Source of the DNA: Dehalococcoidia bacterium
Lineage (GTDB): Bacteria > Chloroflexota > Dehalococcoidia > UBA3495
Length of the DNA: 64,000 bases
Direction: 5' to 3'
NCBI GenBank assembly: GCA_030753265.1
Contig: JASMCQ010000088.1
Location: forward strand, 62,001 to 126,000
The notes under the pieces are model-generated. The model saw only the letters and a program-made list of their open reading frames with translations, was not told where the DNA came from and did not search any database. Shown here in pieces: positions 8,827-18,815 of the stretch. Position numbers and translations under genes: made by a program. Each line of letters starts with the position of its first letter. Within the stretch, counting starts at the first letter, position 1.

Positions 8827-10026
8827 ATGGGGCAGGCGTTGACAGGGACCAGGGTTTTAGACCTCACCCATTTTCAGGCGGGGCCGTCGTGCACCCAGAT
8901 CCTGGCCTGGCTTGGGGCGGATGTCATCAAGATCGAGCAGCCGGGCAAAGGCGATGCCAACCGGTACAACAACAAGGACCGAGAGGATACCGACAGCCTG
9001 AATTTCCTGGCGATGAACTCCAACAAGCGCGGTCTCACCTTGAACTTGAAAACCGGCCAGGGCCTCGAAATCTTCCAAGCCCTGGTCAAGACCGCCGACG
9101 TGCTGATGGAGAATTTTGGCCCCGGCACGGCGGAGCGCATGGGGGTGGGCTATGAGGCGATGCGGGAGTTGAACCCCCGCCTGGTCTACGCCTCGGTCAA
9201 GGGATTTGGCACCTACGGGCCCAACTCCGATTACAAGTGCTTCGAGCCGATTGCCCAGGCGACCGGCGGGGCCATGAGCGTCACCGGGTTTCCCGAAGCT
9301 GAGCCTTTGCTCAATGGAGCGGCCATTGGAGATTCAGGAACGGGCATGCACTGTGTCGCCGGCATCCTGGCGGCGCTGCTGCAGCGTCAAGCCACCGGCA
9401 AGGGGCAACGGGTGGAGGTCTCGATGCAGGACGCGGTCGTCAACCTGCTGCGCCCTCGCATCAGGGAGCACCAGCAGATCGGCGGGCCGGTCCCGGCCTC
9501 GGCCAACCAGACGGGGACCGCCGTGCCCAGCGGGATATTCAAGACCACCGGAGGGGGGCGCGCCGACTACGTATTCGTTCACGCCGCGAACCAGCAGATG
9601 TGGGAAGCTATGATCCGGGCGATGGGCAAGGAGGAGACTTTGGACGACCCGATGTTCGCCTCCCCGGAAGCCCGGCGCAAGCATGTCAAAGAGGTCACCG
9701 CCCTGATTGAGGGATGGACTTCCCAACGTGACAAGCAAGATGCGGCGCGCATCCTGGCCGGAGCCGGCGTTCCCTGCGGGCCGGTAAACGATACCGGAGA
9801 CCTCCTTGCCGATCCCCACCTTCGGGAACGCGAGATGATCGTAGAATCGCACTACCCGACCCGGGGGGCCTTCCTGACCGCCGGCTGCCCCATCAAGCTG
9901 TCCGATTCGCCGGTGGTGATGAAATCGCCTCCGACCCTTGGCCAGCATACGGATGAGATCCTCGAAGAGGTGTTGGGCTACGACCCGGATCAGCTGGGCC
10001 AGCTCAGGGAAGAGGGCGTCGTCTAG
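8827..10026 (+). CDS. CaiB/BaiF family CoA-transferase, formyl-CoA:oxalate transferase (Frc)-like
   Basis: A 399-aa class III CoA-transferase that moves CoA between carboxylic acids through an aspartyl-CoA anhydride. It begins MGQALTGTRVLDLTHFQAGP, very like Frc (LDFTHVQAGPACTQ). The catalytic Asp is in AAIGDSGTG at residue 169, the same number as in Oxalobacter Frc. GQRVEVSMQDAVVNL and the C-terminal LGQHTDEILEEVLG are also Frc-like. The start at 8827 follows AGGAG at 8813-8817. It is paralogous to 26877-28085. The acid pair used is not determined; oxalate/formate is one possibility, given the ThDP enzyme at 20501 and the OFA-type carriers. Confidence 0.88.
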   Translation: MGQALTGTRVLDLTHFQAGPSCTQILAWLGADVIKIEQPGKGDANRYNNKDREDTDSLNFLAMNSNKRGLTLNLKTGQGLEIFQALVKTADVLMENFGPGTAERMGVGYEAMRELNPRLVYASVKGFGTYGPNSDYKCFEPIAQATGGAMSVTGFPEAEPLLNGAAIGDSGTGMHCVAGILAALLQRQATGKGQRVEVSMQDAVVNLLRPRIREHQQIGGPVPASANQTGTAVPSGIFKTTGGGRADYVFVHAANQQMWEAMIRAMGKEETLDDPMFASPEARRKHVKEVTALIEGWTSQRDKQDAARILAGAGVPCGPVNDTGDLLADPHLREREMIVESHYPTRGAFLTAGCPIKLSDSPVVMKSPPTLGQHTDEILEEVLGYDPDQLGQLREEGVV

Positions 10027-10203
10027 GCGATAGAGGGCTGTCTCAACCCGGGGCGCAGCCGCTGAAGGCCCACCTTATCCCGCGCCGCGTCCAGCCGGGT
10101 CCGGCTCAAAGGTGTCGCGGTGGCCACCGGGAAATTGGCGGTGAGAGCAACACCGGCTACCGTCATGCCCGTGGTTTCAGCCCGTGGTTTCAGGAGGTAA
10201 CGC

Positions 10204-12171
10204 GTGGTGACTCTTTTCCCCACTCTTTTCAGCCCCATTCAGATTGGCAACCACACCCTCGAGAACCGCATCGTCTGCACGGGGCACGCCACGGCCTTCC
10301 ACGCCGGGGGTCTCTTCACCGAGCGGCACCTCCACTACTACAGAGAAAAGGCCCGAGGCGGGGCCGCCATGATCATCACGGAGGCGACCGGCGTAGACTC
10401 CACCAGCGCGGTGCCCATCAGCCTCCATGATGACGCCGCAATACCCATACTGAAACGGATCGCCGCCGCGGTTCACGAGCAGCCTACCCGCTTTCTGGTA
10501 CAGCTCACCCATGCGGGCCGAAGGCTGCCTAACCCCATTGGGGTGCTGGAGACAGTGGCGGTGGCTCCTTCGGCGATCCCGTCGCCGGGCGTCGACTTCG
10601 GGCAGATGATGCCCCACGAGCTATCCACCCAAGAGGTGGCCGCCATTGTGAAAGCCTTCGGCGACGCGGCCGGCCGGGCCAGACAGGCAGGATTGGACGG
10701 CGTGGAGGTTTCCGTGGCCTTCGGCAACCTAATTCCTCAATTTCTCTCCGAAGCGAGCAACCAGAGGACCGACAGGTACGGCGGCGCACTGGAACAGCGA
10801 ATGACCTTCGCCTACGAAGTCATCGATGAGGTGCGCCAACGGCTGGGTGACGGCCTGATTCTGGGAGCCCGATTTACCGAGGACTACCTGGCCTACGGCT
10901 TGGACATCAACGACCTGATACAGATCGTGCCGCTGTTGGCGGGTACCGGCAAACTGGACTACGTGAGCATGGCGGCCGGGACCAACTACGATAAGAAGAG
11001 CGCTACCCACATAATCCCGTCCCACTACTTCCCGCCCGGCCAGTTCGCGGGCCTGTCCCACCGGTTGAAGGCGTTGGTCAACCTGCCGGTAATCGGGGTG
11101 GGCCGAATCAACAGCCCGGCCCTCGCGGAGCAGTTCCTGACCGAAGGGCGGATGGACCTGGTGGGAATGGCCCGAGAGCTGATCGCCGATCCTCATCTTC
11201 CCCGCAAGGCCAGGGAAGGCCGGGTGGAGGAGATCAGGACCTGCCTCGCCTGCAACCAGAGCTGTAAGGGACACCAGGAACGGGGTCTCCCTCTGGGCTG
11301 CATCTACAACCCCGTGGCCGGCCGGGAGGGAAGGTGGGCCGAGATGCCACTCTGCGCCGAGCGCAAGAAGGTGGTGGTGGTCGGCGCTGGTCCCGCGGGC
11401 CTGGAAGCCGCCCGGGTCGCCGCCGAGAGGGGCCATGCCGTGACCATCCTCGAAAAATCGGCCGTCCTGGGAGGGCAGGTCAATCAGGCGATGGGCGCAC
11501 CCCACCGGGAGAATTTTGGCGAGATGATCTCGTTTCTGGAGGGCCAGCTTCGGCGTCTCAAAGTGGAGATTCGAACGGGCGTCGAGGCCACCGTCGACAT
11601 CGTCGAGGCCGAGCGTCCAGACGCCGTTGTCGTTGCCACCGGCTCAGTCCCCTTCCGGCCTGCCATCACGGGCGGCGACGGGGGTAACGTAGTGACGGAT
11701 CGTGATGTTCTGGCGGGCACGGCGCTGACCGGAGATAAAGTGGTGGTAATAGACACGCAGGGTCTGCGCCAAGCGTGCGACGTGGCCAACCACCTGGCCA
11801 TCCAGGGCAAAGCCGTGGAGGTAATCACCGGCCTGCCCTACGTGGGTCAATGGATACAGGCCGGGGTGTGGCGCGACCTCTACGAGGAACTCCTGAAGAG
11901 GGGAGTGACCATGTCGCCTTTCACCGGAGTTTGGAGAATTACGGAAAGCACGGTGGAAATCTACAATACAATCTACACCGACACCTCGACCGTTCGGGTG
12001 ATCGAGGGCGTGGACACCGTGGTGCTCGCCGCGGGGGGGCAGGCGGATGACCGCCTCTACCGGAGCCTTGAAGGCCGGATCGGCGAGCTGTATGCCGTGG
12101 GGGACTGCTTACAACCCAGGGATGTGGAGGCGGCCGTATACGAAGGCCACAAAGCCGGACTCAGCATCTGA
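10204..12171 (+). CDS. Old yellow enzyme-type NADH:flavin oxidoreductase with C-terminal FAD/NAD domain
   Basis: A 655-aa protein of the 2,4-dienoyl-CoA reductase / trimethylamine dehydrogenase type. Residues 1-335 are an FMN TIM barrel (LFSPIQIGNHTLENRIV; QLTHAGR; FLSEASNQRTDRYGG; GVGRINSP; GMARELIADP). Cys347, Cys350, Cys354 and Cys366 (CLACNQSCKG...GC) bind a 4Fe-4S cluster. From about residue 388, VVVVGAGPAGLEAARVA starts the FAD/NAD(P) Rossmann domain. It would reduce an enone or enoyl-CoA, or demethylate an amine, with electrons passing FAD to 4Fe-4S to FMN. The GTG at 10204 follows AGGAGG at 10192-10197. It lies just downstream of the CoA-transferase, so a CoA-thioester substrate is plausible. 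Confidence 0.9.
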   Translation: MVTLFPTLFSPIQIGNHTLENRIVCTGHATAFHAGGLFTERHLHYYREKARGGAAMIITEATGVDSTSAVPISLHDDAAIPILKRIAAAVHEQPTRFLVQLTHAGRRLPNPIGVLETVAVAPSAIPSPGVDFGQMMPHELSTQEVAAIVKAFGDAAGRARQAGLDGVEVSVAFGNLIPQFLSEASNQRTDRYGGALEQRMTFAYEVIDEVRQRLGDGLILGARFTEDYLAYGLDINDLIQIVPLLAGTGKLDYVSMAAGTNYDKKSATHIIPSHYFPPGQFAGLSHRLKALVNLPVIGVGRINSPALAEQFLTEGRMDLVGMARELIADPHLPRKAREGRVEEIRTCLACNQSCKGHQERGLPLGCIYNPVAGREGRWAEMPLCAERKKVVVVGAGPAGLEAARVAAERGHAVTILEKSAVLGGQVNQAMGAPHRENFGEMISFLEGQLRRLKVEIRTGVEATVDIVEAERPDAVVVATGSVPFRPAITGGDGGNVVTDRDVLAGTALTGDKVVVIDTQGLRQACDVANHLAIQGKAVEVITGLPYVGQWIQAGVWRDLYEELLKRGVTMSPFTGVWRITESTVEIYNTIYTDTSTVRVIEGVDTVVLAAGGQADDRLYRSLEGRIGELYAVGDCLQPRDVEAAVYEGHKAGLSI

Positions 12172-12221
12172 TCCCTGCCGGGACCGCGAGCCGGCAATCA
12201 AGCGGAAACCGCTCCACCAGA

Positions 12222-12290
12222 CCGTCATCCCGGCGAAGGCCGGAATCCAGAGAAGCTTTGCCTGGTTCCCGGCCTTCGCCGGGATGACGG
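12222..12290. repeat. Palindromic dispersed repeat (REP/MITE-like), copy 1
   Basis: Two perfect 22-bp inverted arms, 12222-12243 and 12269-12290, carry the core CCGGCGAAGGCCGG and end in CCGTCAT / ATGACGG. The same family occurs three times in tandem at 39033-39361. It sits between two converging genes and could act as a bidirectional transcript-end hairpin. Confidence 0.85.
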
Positions 12291-12392
12291 ATGGGCATCA
12301 AGCCAATTGGCAGACACCTGTCTGGTTTGTGAAGCCCGAGACGAAATAGCACATTATGCCGCCCGGTTTGGTATCCGTTTCTCCGCGCCCTT

Positions 12393-13562
12393 CTATCCGT
12401 GGTGTCCTACCGTCGCATTCCCGGATTCGCCGTTGCCGGGCCGAAGCGGGAACCGGCCGGGGGAGAAGGGGGAAAGGTCGTAGTCGCTCCGGCCTTCGGC
12501 TATGAGCCTGGCCAGGTGTTTCCCCGTGGCGGGCCCCATCAGGATGCCCTCCGGGCCGTGGCCGGCGGCGATGTACAGGTTCTCCCACCCCGGCGCCAGG
12601 CCGATGATCGGGTGCTCGTCCGCGGAGTAAGGACGCAGGCACGCCCTGGACTCCTCGACCACGGCGTCGCGGGCCCGAGGGGAAAGCCGCAAAGTGCCTT
12701 CGACGATGGAGGCTTGCCCCTCCGACGTGGCCTGCCGGTCGAACCCAACCCGCTCCCAGGTGGTGCCGCCTAGGACCTCTCCCGAGGGTTTGCGCAGGAT
12801 GTAGCCACGGCCCATGATGCGGAGCATAGCGAATTCTGGCTGGGTGCCCGGCAGCGATAGCCTCACGATCTGTCCCCGCATCGGCTCCACCGGTATCCGG
12901 AAGCCGGCCCAAGGGGCCGCCAGCTTGGTCCACGGCCCCATGGCCAGCAGCACCGCGTGACCCGGAATGGTGGAGCCATCGGCCAGGATAACCCCGGTGG
13001 CCCGGCCCTCCTTGCCCTGGATGCCCGCCACTTCTCCAGTTCGAATGGTGCTCCCCAGTGCCTCGGCCGCCGTGGCAACGGCCAAGACCAGACGGTACGG
13101 GTCCACCTGGGGCTCCAACTCCGATGGCACCGCAGCCCGCGCCTCCGGGGCAAGCCAGCCACCCGAGAGGCGCCGTCCTTCCTCTCCGGAGAGCCAGGCC
13201 AGTTCATGGCCTTCCCGGCGGCGGGCATCATACCAGACGCGCAGGTCCCCTTCGTCCTCTTCGGTCAGGGCCACTCGCAGGAAAGGGACCAGGCCGTAGT
13301 GGTAGCCGATGCCCGTCTCCTCCGGAAGGGTCTGGGCCAACTCCCGGTGAAGCCGCTGACTCTCCTCGGCGAAGGCCTGAAGAGTGGGGCTGCCCGCTCC
13401 CGAGTAGGGGGTGAGAATCCCGGCCGCGTTGCCCGAGGCCTGACTGCCTATGGCGTCCCTTTCGACGATGACCGTGGAGAGGCCGTGCTGTCCCAGGTAA
13501 TAGGCGGCCAGACAACCGATGATGCCGCCCCCAACGATGATCACATCAGGATGGCTGTCCAT
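12393..13562 (-). CDS. FAD-dependent amine/amino-acid oxidase, glycine oxidase (ThiO)/DAO family
   Basis: A 389-aa flavoprotein. The N-terminal dinucleotide motif is VIIVGGGIIGCLAAYYLGQ at residues 6-24, followed by IVERDAIGSQASGNAAGIL, typical of the D-amino-acid oxidase family. The C-terminal FAD-closing motif is ENLYIAAGHGPEGILMGPATG. CLRPYSADEHPIIGLAP matches the ThiO/sarcosine oxidase group. The reaction would be oxidative deamination of a small amine or amino acid to an imine plus reduced flavin. No thiamine genes are nearby, so catabolism is more likely than thiazole synthesis. It converges with the OYE-type gene and ends 100 bp from a palindromic repeat. Confidence 0.85.
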   Translation of the reverse strand: MDSHPDVIIVGGGIIGCLAAYYLGQHGLSTVIVERDAIGSQASGNAAGILTPYSGAGSPTLQAFAEESQRLHRELAQTLPEETGIGYHYGLVPFLRVALTEEDEGDLRVWYDARRREGHELAWLSGEEGRRLSGGWLAPEARAAVPSELEPQVDPYRLVLAVATAAEALGSTIRTGEVAGIQGKEGRATGVILADGSTIPGHAVLLAMGPWTKLAAPWAGFRIPVEPMRGQIVRLSLPGTQPEFAMLRIMGRGYILRKPSGEVLGGTTWERVGFDRQATSEGQASIVEGTLRLSPRARDAVVEESRACLRPYSADEHPIIGLAPGWENLYIAAGHGPEGILMGPATGKHLARLIAEGRSDYDLSPFSPGRFPLRPGNGESGNATVGHHG

Positions 13563-13627
13563 GGAGCCCTCCCAGACGCCGGCGAGCAGTCACAGCGTGA
13601 GTTCCTCCCGTTCTCCATCCGGTTGGC

Positions 13628-14983
13628 CTATACTTGAAATAGGTCGATAACCTGCCCGATATCGGGTAAGTCCTCCAGCCCCCACAGGGTGTCCAGGGCC
13701 GTCTGGGCCTTCTGGGGCGTCAGCACCTCCTGGCACAGCCCCAGGAACTTGGTCTCCACCTCCTGATCGGTCATGGGATTTTGGCGGTGGCCCCTGGGGT
13801 AGGAGGACCGCTCCACGAACCGCTCCCCCGATTTGGTGACCACCTCCATTTCCGACATCAAAGCCTCGGGATGAGCCTTGGTGAACTCGAGGTTCTCGCT
13901 GACGGTGATCCGGTTCATCAGGGGCCGCAGCTTGGGGTCGCGGATACGCTCCAGAGTAAAGGAGGCGGGGGTGATGTTGCCGTCCACCAAATCCACCGCC
14001 AGAAGATAGGGCAGGCTATGGTCCGCCGTCTCTCTGGTCTGGGGGTCCCACTTCGCCGGTTCGCTGCCTATCTCGCTCCAGGCGTTCCAATAGGTCTGCA
14101 CGTGGATGGCCTCGATATCTTCCGGGTCCACCTTTTTCCGTATATCCATGGCCATCCAGAGCGGTGCTTGAGCGTTGTACTCCGCGGGGAAGTACTTCAG
14201 ATTGACCCTTTCAATGCTGAAGGGTCCGTCTTGGCGCGGCAAGGGGTTCAACTCGTAGGCCCCCGTGACCTGCTCCCAAACACCGTGACGCCCTTCGAAG
14301 GCCTCATTGGGGCCGGTCATCCCTTCCCTGGCCAACAACGCGGCGAAGATGCCGCTGCGGGCCGCCGCGGCGGTGGCACATCCCTTCCACATGGAAAGCT
14401 CTCCCGCTCGGGTCTGCCGGGTCGGGACGTTGGGGGTGATGGCCAGGGAGATCGCGTGGCCCATCTGCTCTTGGGAGAGGCCCAGCAGTTTGCCGGCGCC
14501 CACCGCGCTGCCAATTACTATGAAGGTGCCCTGGTCCCAACCCTTCGACATCATGGGAATGAGGTCGGCAAATGCGCCGAACATATCGTAGGCGGCCACG
14601 ATGGCCAGGATAACCTCCTTGGCCGTACTGTGCATCGGCTCGCCCATGGCCAGCACCGCGGGCAACATATCGCTGGGGTGCCCGCCTCCCAGCGATGAGT
14701 ACGTATCGTTGCAATCCAGGAATCGCACCATCACCGTGTTGGCAAAGGCCGCCATTTCCGGCGATGTAGGCCGGCCGGAGCCAAGAACCCGGGCCGGAAG
14801 GGTGCTGGTGTACATCGCCGCCATCCTCTGGGCGATTTTGCTGGGCTCGCTGAGGTACCCGCCCATGGCGCAGCCCATGGAGTCAATCACCTTTAGCTTG
14901 GCCTGGTGAACGGTCGCGGGGGTCAGGTCTGAGTAGACGAGAGAAGCAGCGTAGGAAGCCAGCATCTCAGTGGTACGGTCCAT
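13628..14983 (-). CDS. MmgE/PrpD family protein
   Basis: A 451-aa protein of the family that includes 2-methylcitrate dehydratase and cis-aconitate decarboxylase. Family features are the N-terminal helix MLASYAASLVYSDLTPATVHQAKLKVIDSMGCAMGG, then LDCNDTY, GGHPSDMLPAVLA and the C-terminal EVETKFLGLCQEVL. It would dehydrate or isomerise a hydroxy-tricarboxylic or similar acid; there is no prpB or prpC nearby, so the substrate is open. The ATG at 14983 is chosen because AAAAAGGAGG lies 5 nt upstream. It is in the same direction as the flavoprotein oxidase downstream with a 65-nt gap, so they are probably co-transcribed. Confidence 0.88.
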   Translation of the reverse strand: MDRTTEMLASYAASLVYSDLTPATVHQAKLKVIDSMGCAMGGYLSEPSKIAQRMAAMYTSTLPARVLGSGRPTSPEMAAFANTVMVRFLDCNDTYSSLGGGHPSDMLPAVLAMGEPMHSTAKEVILAIVAAYDMFGAFADLIPMMSKGWDQGTFIVIGSAVGAGKLLGLSQEQMGHAISLAITPNVPTRQTRAGELSMWKGCATAAAARSGIFAALLAREGMTGPNEAFEGRHGVWEQVTGAYELNPLPRQDGPFSIERVNLKYFPAEYNAQAPLWMAMDIRKKVDPEDIEAIHVQTYWNAWSEIGSEPAKWDPQTRETADHSLPYLLAVDLVDGNITPASFTLERIRDPKLRPLMNRITVSENLEFTKAHPEALMSEMEVVTKSGERFVERSSYPRGHRQNPMTDQEVETKFLGLCQEVLTPQKAQTALDTLWGLEDLPDIGQVIDLFQV

Positions 14984-15608
14984 TCTTGCCTCCTTTTTCC
15001 ATAAAGGACTCGTGGCGAATTGTCCCACCCCTGTTATGCCGGGTCAACCTGTGGGGTGTCACTTCCGGAATAACAAACTCGGAAATACCAAGTACCGGCC
15101 ATGCCCGCATTGCCTGACCTACTTACCTGCTCCTATATCTCGATACAGTTGCGATAGGTAATGCCAAGCCGGTACGTATCGTTGAATTGTCGGGCATTGT
15201 GGTGTGCCGCGCGAAATGTTTTGAAGAAGCGGGCGGCACCTGGCGGAATCTTCCGTCAACATGGTGTGATTCCGGCCGTTTCAGCGCTTTAGGACCTAAT
15301 GTAACCCCTGGGGCCTCTCCGGGGTATTTTATTTAGCGTACTTTTGAGGCAAGGCCATGGTGAGCCACCTGCCGGGTGGCGCGTGACCGGCGGCTTCACC
15401 GGTGGCCGCGCTCGGCCGGTCCGAGGGCCGGCAACACCGTCGACCGGTGTTTCAAGTCGAGACCGCAACCCTCCAACCCACCGGCCCATTGCTTCTTCCC
15501 GGGGACATGGCCTCTCCACCGGCATGCCCGACGCGTCACGATTTCCACAGGTGTTATAGTAACGGCGGAATCTACACGCGAAGCCGAAACCGCGCCAAGG
15601 AGGCAGCT
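14984..15608. other. Divergent intergenic region, 625 bases
   Basis: It separates the MmgE/PrpD gene (minus) and the enolase-superfamily gene (plus). The only structure I see is a GC hairpin with T-rich tail at 15304-15334. Open frames in it are shadows. Confidence 0.45.
15304..15334 (+). terminator. Weak hairpin with T-rich tail, possible leader terminator
   Basis: ACCCC (15304-15308) pairs with GGGGT (15321-15325), followed by ATTTTATTT. No plus-strand gene ends just before it. If functional it would be a leader terminator or the end of a short RNA upstream of the enolase-superfamily gene at 15609. The stem is only 5 bp, so support is weak. Confidence 0.25.
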
Positions 15609-16712
15609 ATGAAGGTCACCGACCTCACCCTGACGATGTTCAAGTGGGATATTCCCCACTGGCGGTCTAGCGGCGTGGTCGCATTCGGGGGTGAAAAGCA
15701 ACTCGGAGTGGTGACTATCCACACCGATCAGGGGGTTGACGGACACTCATTTCTGGGCTCGGCTAGAGAGGGCGCGGATACCTTCGCCAGACAACTCATA
15801 GACCTGATCAAGCCGGTCGTGCTCGGCCGGAATCCTCTGGATATCGGGGCTCTGTGGGGCGATATGTGGCGCCTCAATAGGTTTGTGGCGCCCAAGACCA
15901 TCGGAGCGGTGGATGTGGCGCTCTGGGATATAGCAGGCAAGTTAGCGGGGATGCCAATCCACCGCCTGCTCGGCTCCTGCAAATCGAGCATGCCGGCCTA
16001 TGCCAGCTCCGTGCGGCTTCCCACCCCCGAAGACTACGTGGAAGAAGCGCTGCGTTTCCGTTCTGAGGGATGGACTGCCTACAAGATGCACCCCCACGGC
16101 GTCCCCAAAGAGGACATCGCCATTTCCCAGGCGGTCCGGAAAGCGGTGGGTGATGACATGGTGCTCATGCTGGACTCGATGTGGGCCTACAACTACGAGC
16201 AAGCCCTCAAGGTGGGCCGGGCAATCGAGGAGCTGGACTACTTCTGGTATGAAGACCCTCTTGCCGAAGACGACATATACGGCTACGTCAAACTCCATCA
16301 GAAGCTCGATATTCCGATCATGGCGACGGAACACGTCCCCGGAGGTGTCTACAGCATGGCCCAGTGGGTGCATCAAGGGGCCACCGATATCTTGAGGGGC
16401 GACGTGGCGGTCAACGGGGGCATCACACCCCTGATGAAGATCGCCCATCTGGCCGAGACGTTTCGCATGAAGTGCGAGATTCATCACGGCGGCAACTCCC
16501 TCAATAATGTTGCCAACCTGCACGTCATGATGGCCCTCCCAAACTCAGATTACTATGAGTTCTACCCGGCGACCGGCGCCAACAAGCATGGCCTGGTCGC
16601 CGACATCGAGATCGATGGCCAAGGGAACGTCCACGCACCGGAGAGCCCCGGGCTGGGGTACGAGATCGATTGGGACCTGGTGAATCGAGACAAGATTCAG
16701 GTGCTGAGGTAG
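15609..16712 (+). CDS. Enolase-superfamily (mandelate racemase/muconate lactonizing) enzyme 1
   Basis: A 367-aa protein with the N-terminal capping domain and a C-terminal barrel. Metal ligands are readable as Asp189 (MLDSMWAY), Glu215 (FWYEDPL) and Glu241 (MATEHV). Lys159 in TAYKMHPHG is in the position of the KxK base but is followed by His161. CEIHHGG (His292) is the barrel strand-7 His base of the mandelate racemase subgroup. It should abstract a proton alpha to a carboxylate, giving dehydration or racemisation of a sugar or hydroxy acid. The ATG at 15609 follows AAGGAGG. It is paralogous to 56035-57150 (same N-terminal FKWD / VKWD pattern). An amidase follows 240 bp downstream. Confidence 0.9.
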   Translation: MKVTDLTLTMFKWDIPHWRSSGVVAFGGEKQLGVVTIHTDQGVDGHSFLGSAREGADTFARQLIDLIKPVVLGRNPLDIGALWGDMWRLNRFVAPKTIGAVDVALWDIAGKLAGMPIHRLLGSCKSSMPAYASSVRLPTPEDYVEEALRFRSEGWTAYKMHPHGVPKEDIAISQAVRKAVGDDMVLMLDSMWAYNYEQALKVGRAIEELDYFWYEDPLAEDDIYGYVKLHQKLDIPIMATEHVPGGVYSMAQWVHQGATDILRGDVAVNGGITPLMKIAHLAETFRMKCEIHHGGNSLNNVANLHVMMALPNSDYYEFYPATGANKHGLVADIEIDGQGNVHAPESPGLGYEIDWDLVNRDKIQVLR

Positions 16713-16949
16713 CAAGAAGACCAACGGCGCTCCGACCTGCCGGGCCTGAAGTTGGCGGCGTTGGCTGTTATTGGCCGCGCCTCCGGTGATGCTATGATGC
16801 TACTGACCGGGAATACCCAATACTTTGGTTTGACCCCGGCGGACGGCCGGCCCGGCAGCCTGTTTCACTGGAAATTCCTTGGGTATCCGGCACGGTATCG
16901 CCCTACCTGACACCCGTGGCTCCACAACTGATTTTCGGAGGGGACCACC

Positions 16950-18368
16950 GTGGAGAAGGCCAATATACCCTTCCTGTCCGCATCCGAACTCGCCGGCCTC
17001 ATCCAAGGGCAAGAGGTTTCTCCCCTAGAGGTCGTCGAGGCCTACCTGGACCGCATCGAGGCCCTGAACCCCAAGCTCTACACCTACCTCACCGTTTGCC
17101 GCGACGAGGCCCTTCAGGCCGCCCGGGAATCGGAACAGGCCCTGGCTCGAGGCGAATACCGGGGACCCATGCACGGTATCCCGGTGGCGGTCAAGGATCA
17201 ACTCCACACCGCGGGCATTCGCACCACCTTCGGCACACCGATCTTCAAGGACTTCGTCCCCAACGAGGACGCCACGGTGATCACAAACTTGAAATCGGCG
17301 GGGGCCATTCTACTGGGAAAGCTCAATATGACCGAGTTTGGTACCGGCCCTTCCCACGCCTTCGACATCGCTCGCAACCCTTGGGACCTGGACCGGTACA
17401 CCGGCGGCTCCAGCAGCGGCTCGGGAGCGGCTCCCGCCGCTTTTCTGTGCGCCGCGTCCCTTGGCGAGGATACCGGCGGTTCGGTCCGAGGACCGGCAAG
17501 CTGGTGCGGCGTGGTGGGGCTCCGTCCCACCTGGGGCCGGGTCAGCCGCTACGGCCTGAGGCCGGGGATGTGGTCCATGGACACCATCGGACCCCTGACG
17601 CGAACGGTAGAGGATTGCGCCATCACGCTCCAGGCTATTGCCGGTCACGACGCCAGAGACCCTCACACGTCGACCCTCCCCGTGCCCGACTACCGGCAAG
17701 CCCTGGACGGCAATATCAAGGGCCTCAGGGTGGGCGTGATCAAGGAGATGATGTACTCCGACGTGGTTCAGCCGGAGGTCCAAGGGGCGGTGTCCCAGGC
17801 GATCAACGTTTTGGGCGAGTTAGGAGCGTCGGTGGAGGAAATCTCCATCCCCCTTACCGGGAATTCCCGCACTATTTCAGACGCCCTGAGGATAGAAGCT
17901 CCAACCAATAGCCGGGAACTGGTGCGGCATCGATTGCAGGAGATCGGGCACGATAACCGGATCCAATATCTCACCTGGAGCTGTGTCCCCGCGTTGGCCT
18001 ATTACAAGGCCCAAAAGCTGCGCGCGCTCCTCCGCCAGCAGTTGCTCGAAGCCTTGGACAAGGTGGACGTGGTGCTGACGCCGACATCAGGGATACCTGC
18101 CCTGAAGATAGTGCCGGGCAGCGCCTTCATGTATGTCGCCGGCCCAATCGACAGTAAAGAGAAGGCCGGCCGCAACCCGTGGATGCTCACCACCGCCTTC
18201 AGCCTGGCAAGCATGCCCGCGCTGAGCATCTGCTGCGGCTTTACATCTCTGGGCCTTCCCATTGGCCTCCAGCTCGGCGGCGGCCCTTTCCAAGAAGAGA
18301 CGCTGCTGAAGGTGGCCCACGCCTACGAGCAGAACACCCCATGGCATACTCGGAGGCCGGCCCTGTAG
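16950..18368 (+). CDS. Amidase signature family hydrolase
   Basis: A 472-aa protein with the full amidase signature: Lys82 (GIPVAVKDQ), the cis-Ser in TGGSSSGSG (residues 152-159) and nucleophile Ser178 in DTGGSVRGPA. The N-terminal helix pair (SASELAGLIQGQEVSPLEVV) is GatA-like. There is no gatB or gatC nearby, and the context is catabolic, so hydrolysis of a small amide is more likely than Glu-tRNA amidation. The GTG start at 16950 follows GGAGGGG. It may be co-transcribed with the enolase-superfamily gene upstream. Confidence 0.9.
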   Translation: MEKANIPFLSASELAGLIQGQEVSPLEVVEAYLDRIEALNPKLYTYLTVCRDEALQAARESEQALARGEYRGPMHGIPVAVKDQLHTAGIRTTFGTPIFKDFVPNEDATVITNLKSAGAILLGKLNMTEFGTGPSHAFDIARNPWDLDRYTGGSSSGSGAAPAAFLCAASLGEDTGGSVRGPASWCGVVGLRPTWGRVSRYGLRPGMWSMDTIGPLTRTVEDCAITLQAIAGHDARDPHTSTLPVPDYRQALDGNIKGLRVGVIKEMMYSDVVQPEVQGAVSQAINVLGELGASVEEISIPLTGNSRTISDALRIEAPTNSRELVRHRLQEIGHDNRIQYLTWSCVPALAYYKAQKLRALLRQQLLEALDKVDVVLTPTSGIPALKIVPGSAFMYVAGPIDSKEKAGRNPWMLTTAFSLASMPALSICCGFTSLGLPIGLQLGGGPFQEETLLKVAHAYEQNTPWHTRRPAL

Positions 18369-18815
18369 CGCCGGGCGCCCGTAGCGCGGCCTCACAGGTG
18401 CCCGGCCAATCCCGTGGCGGTCGAGGGGCGCCGGCAAGAAGCTTCTGGATGGCGTTGATAGCCACGGCACACCGCATCCACCGCATTGCCGGCTTTCTTT
18501 CACCGGTTTCTTTAATGGGATAAGTATCGACATCCCGAAGCCCGGCTCCGCGGCCCGGGCTGGTTGAACCGGAGCCAGCCAGAGGTTATCGCCACCGCCC
18601 GCCGATAGGCGCGTCCACCGCAACGGGCGACTTAACTTCGGAGTGCGCTGCGGCGGTAGCCGTATTCGAGCGAGGGTTTATCGACGAGCGCACCCCTAAG
18701 TTGCCGGCGCGGCACGGGACCTCGGACAATCACCTCGCCCGGCCGCCGGGGAACCAGGACGGCGAGTAGCGGTCGAGGCGAGGAAGTTCCGGAGAGAAGC
18801 CAAGAGCGCCAAGGC
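18369..18815. other. Intergenic region, nothing recognised
   Basis: About 450 bases after the amidase gene. Frames here are Arg/Pro-rich shadows with no domain, and there is no clear terminator. Confidence 0.4.
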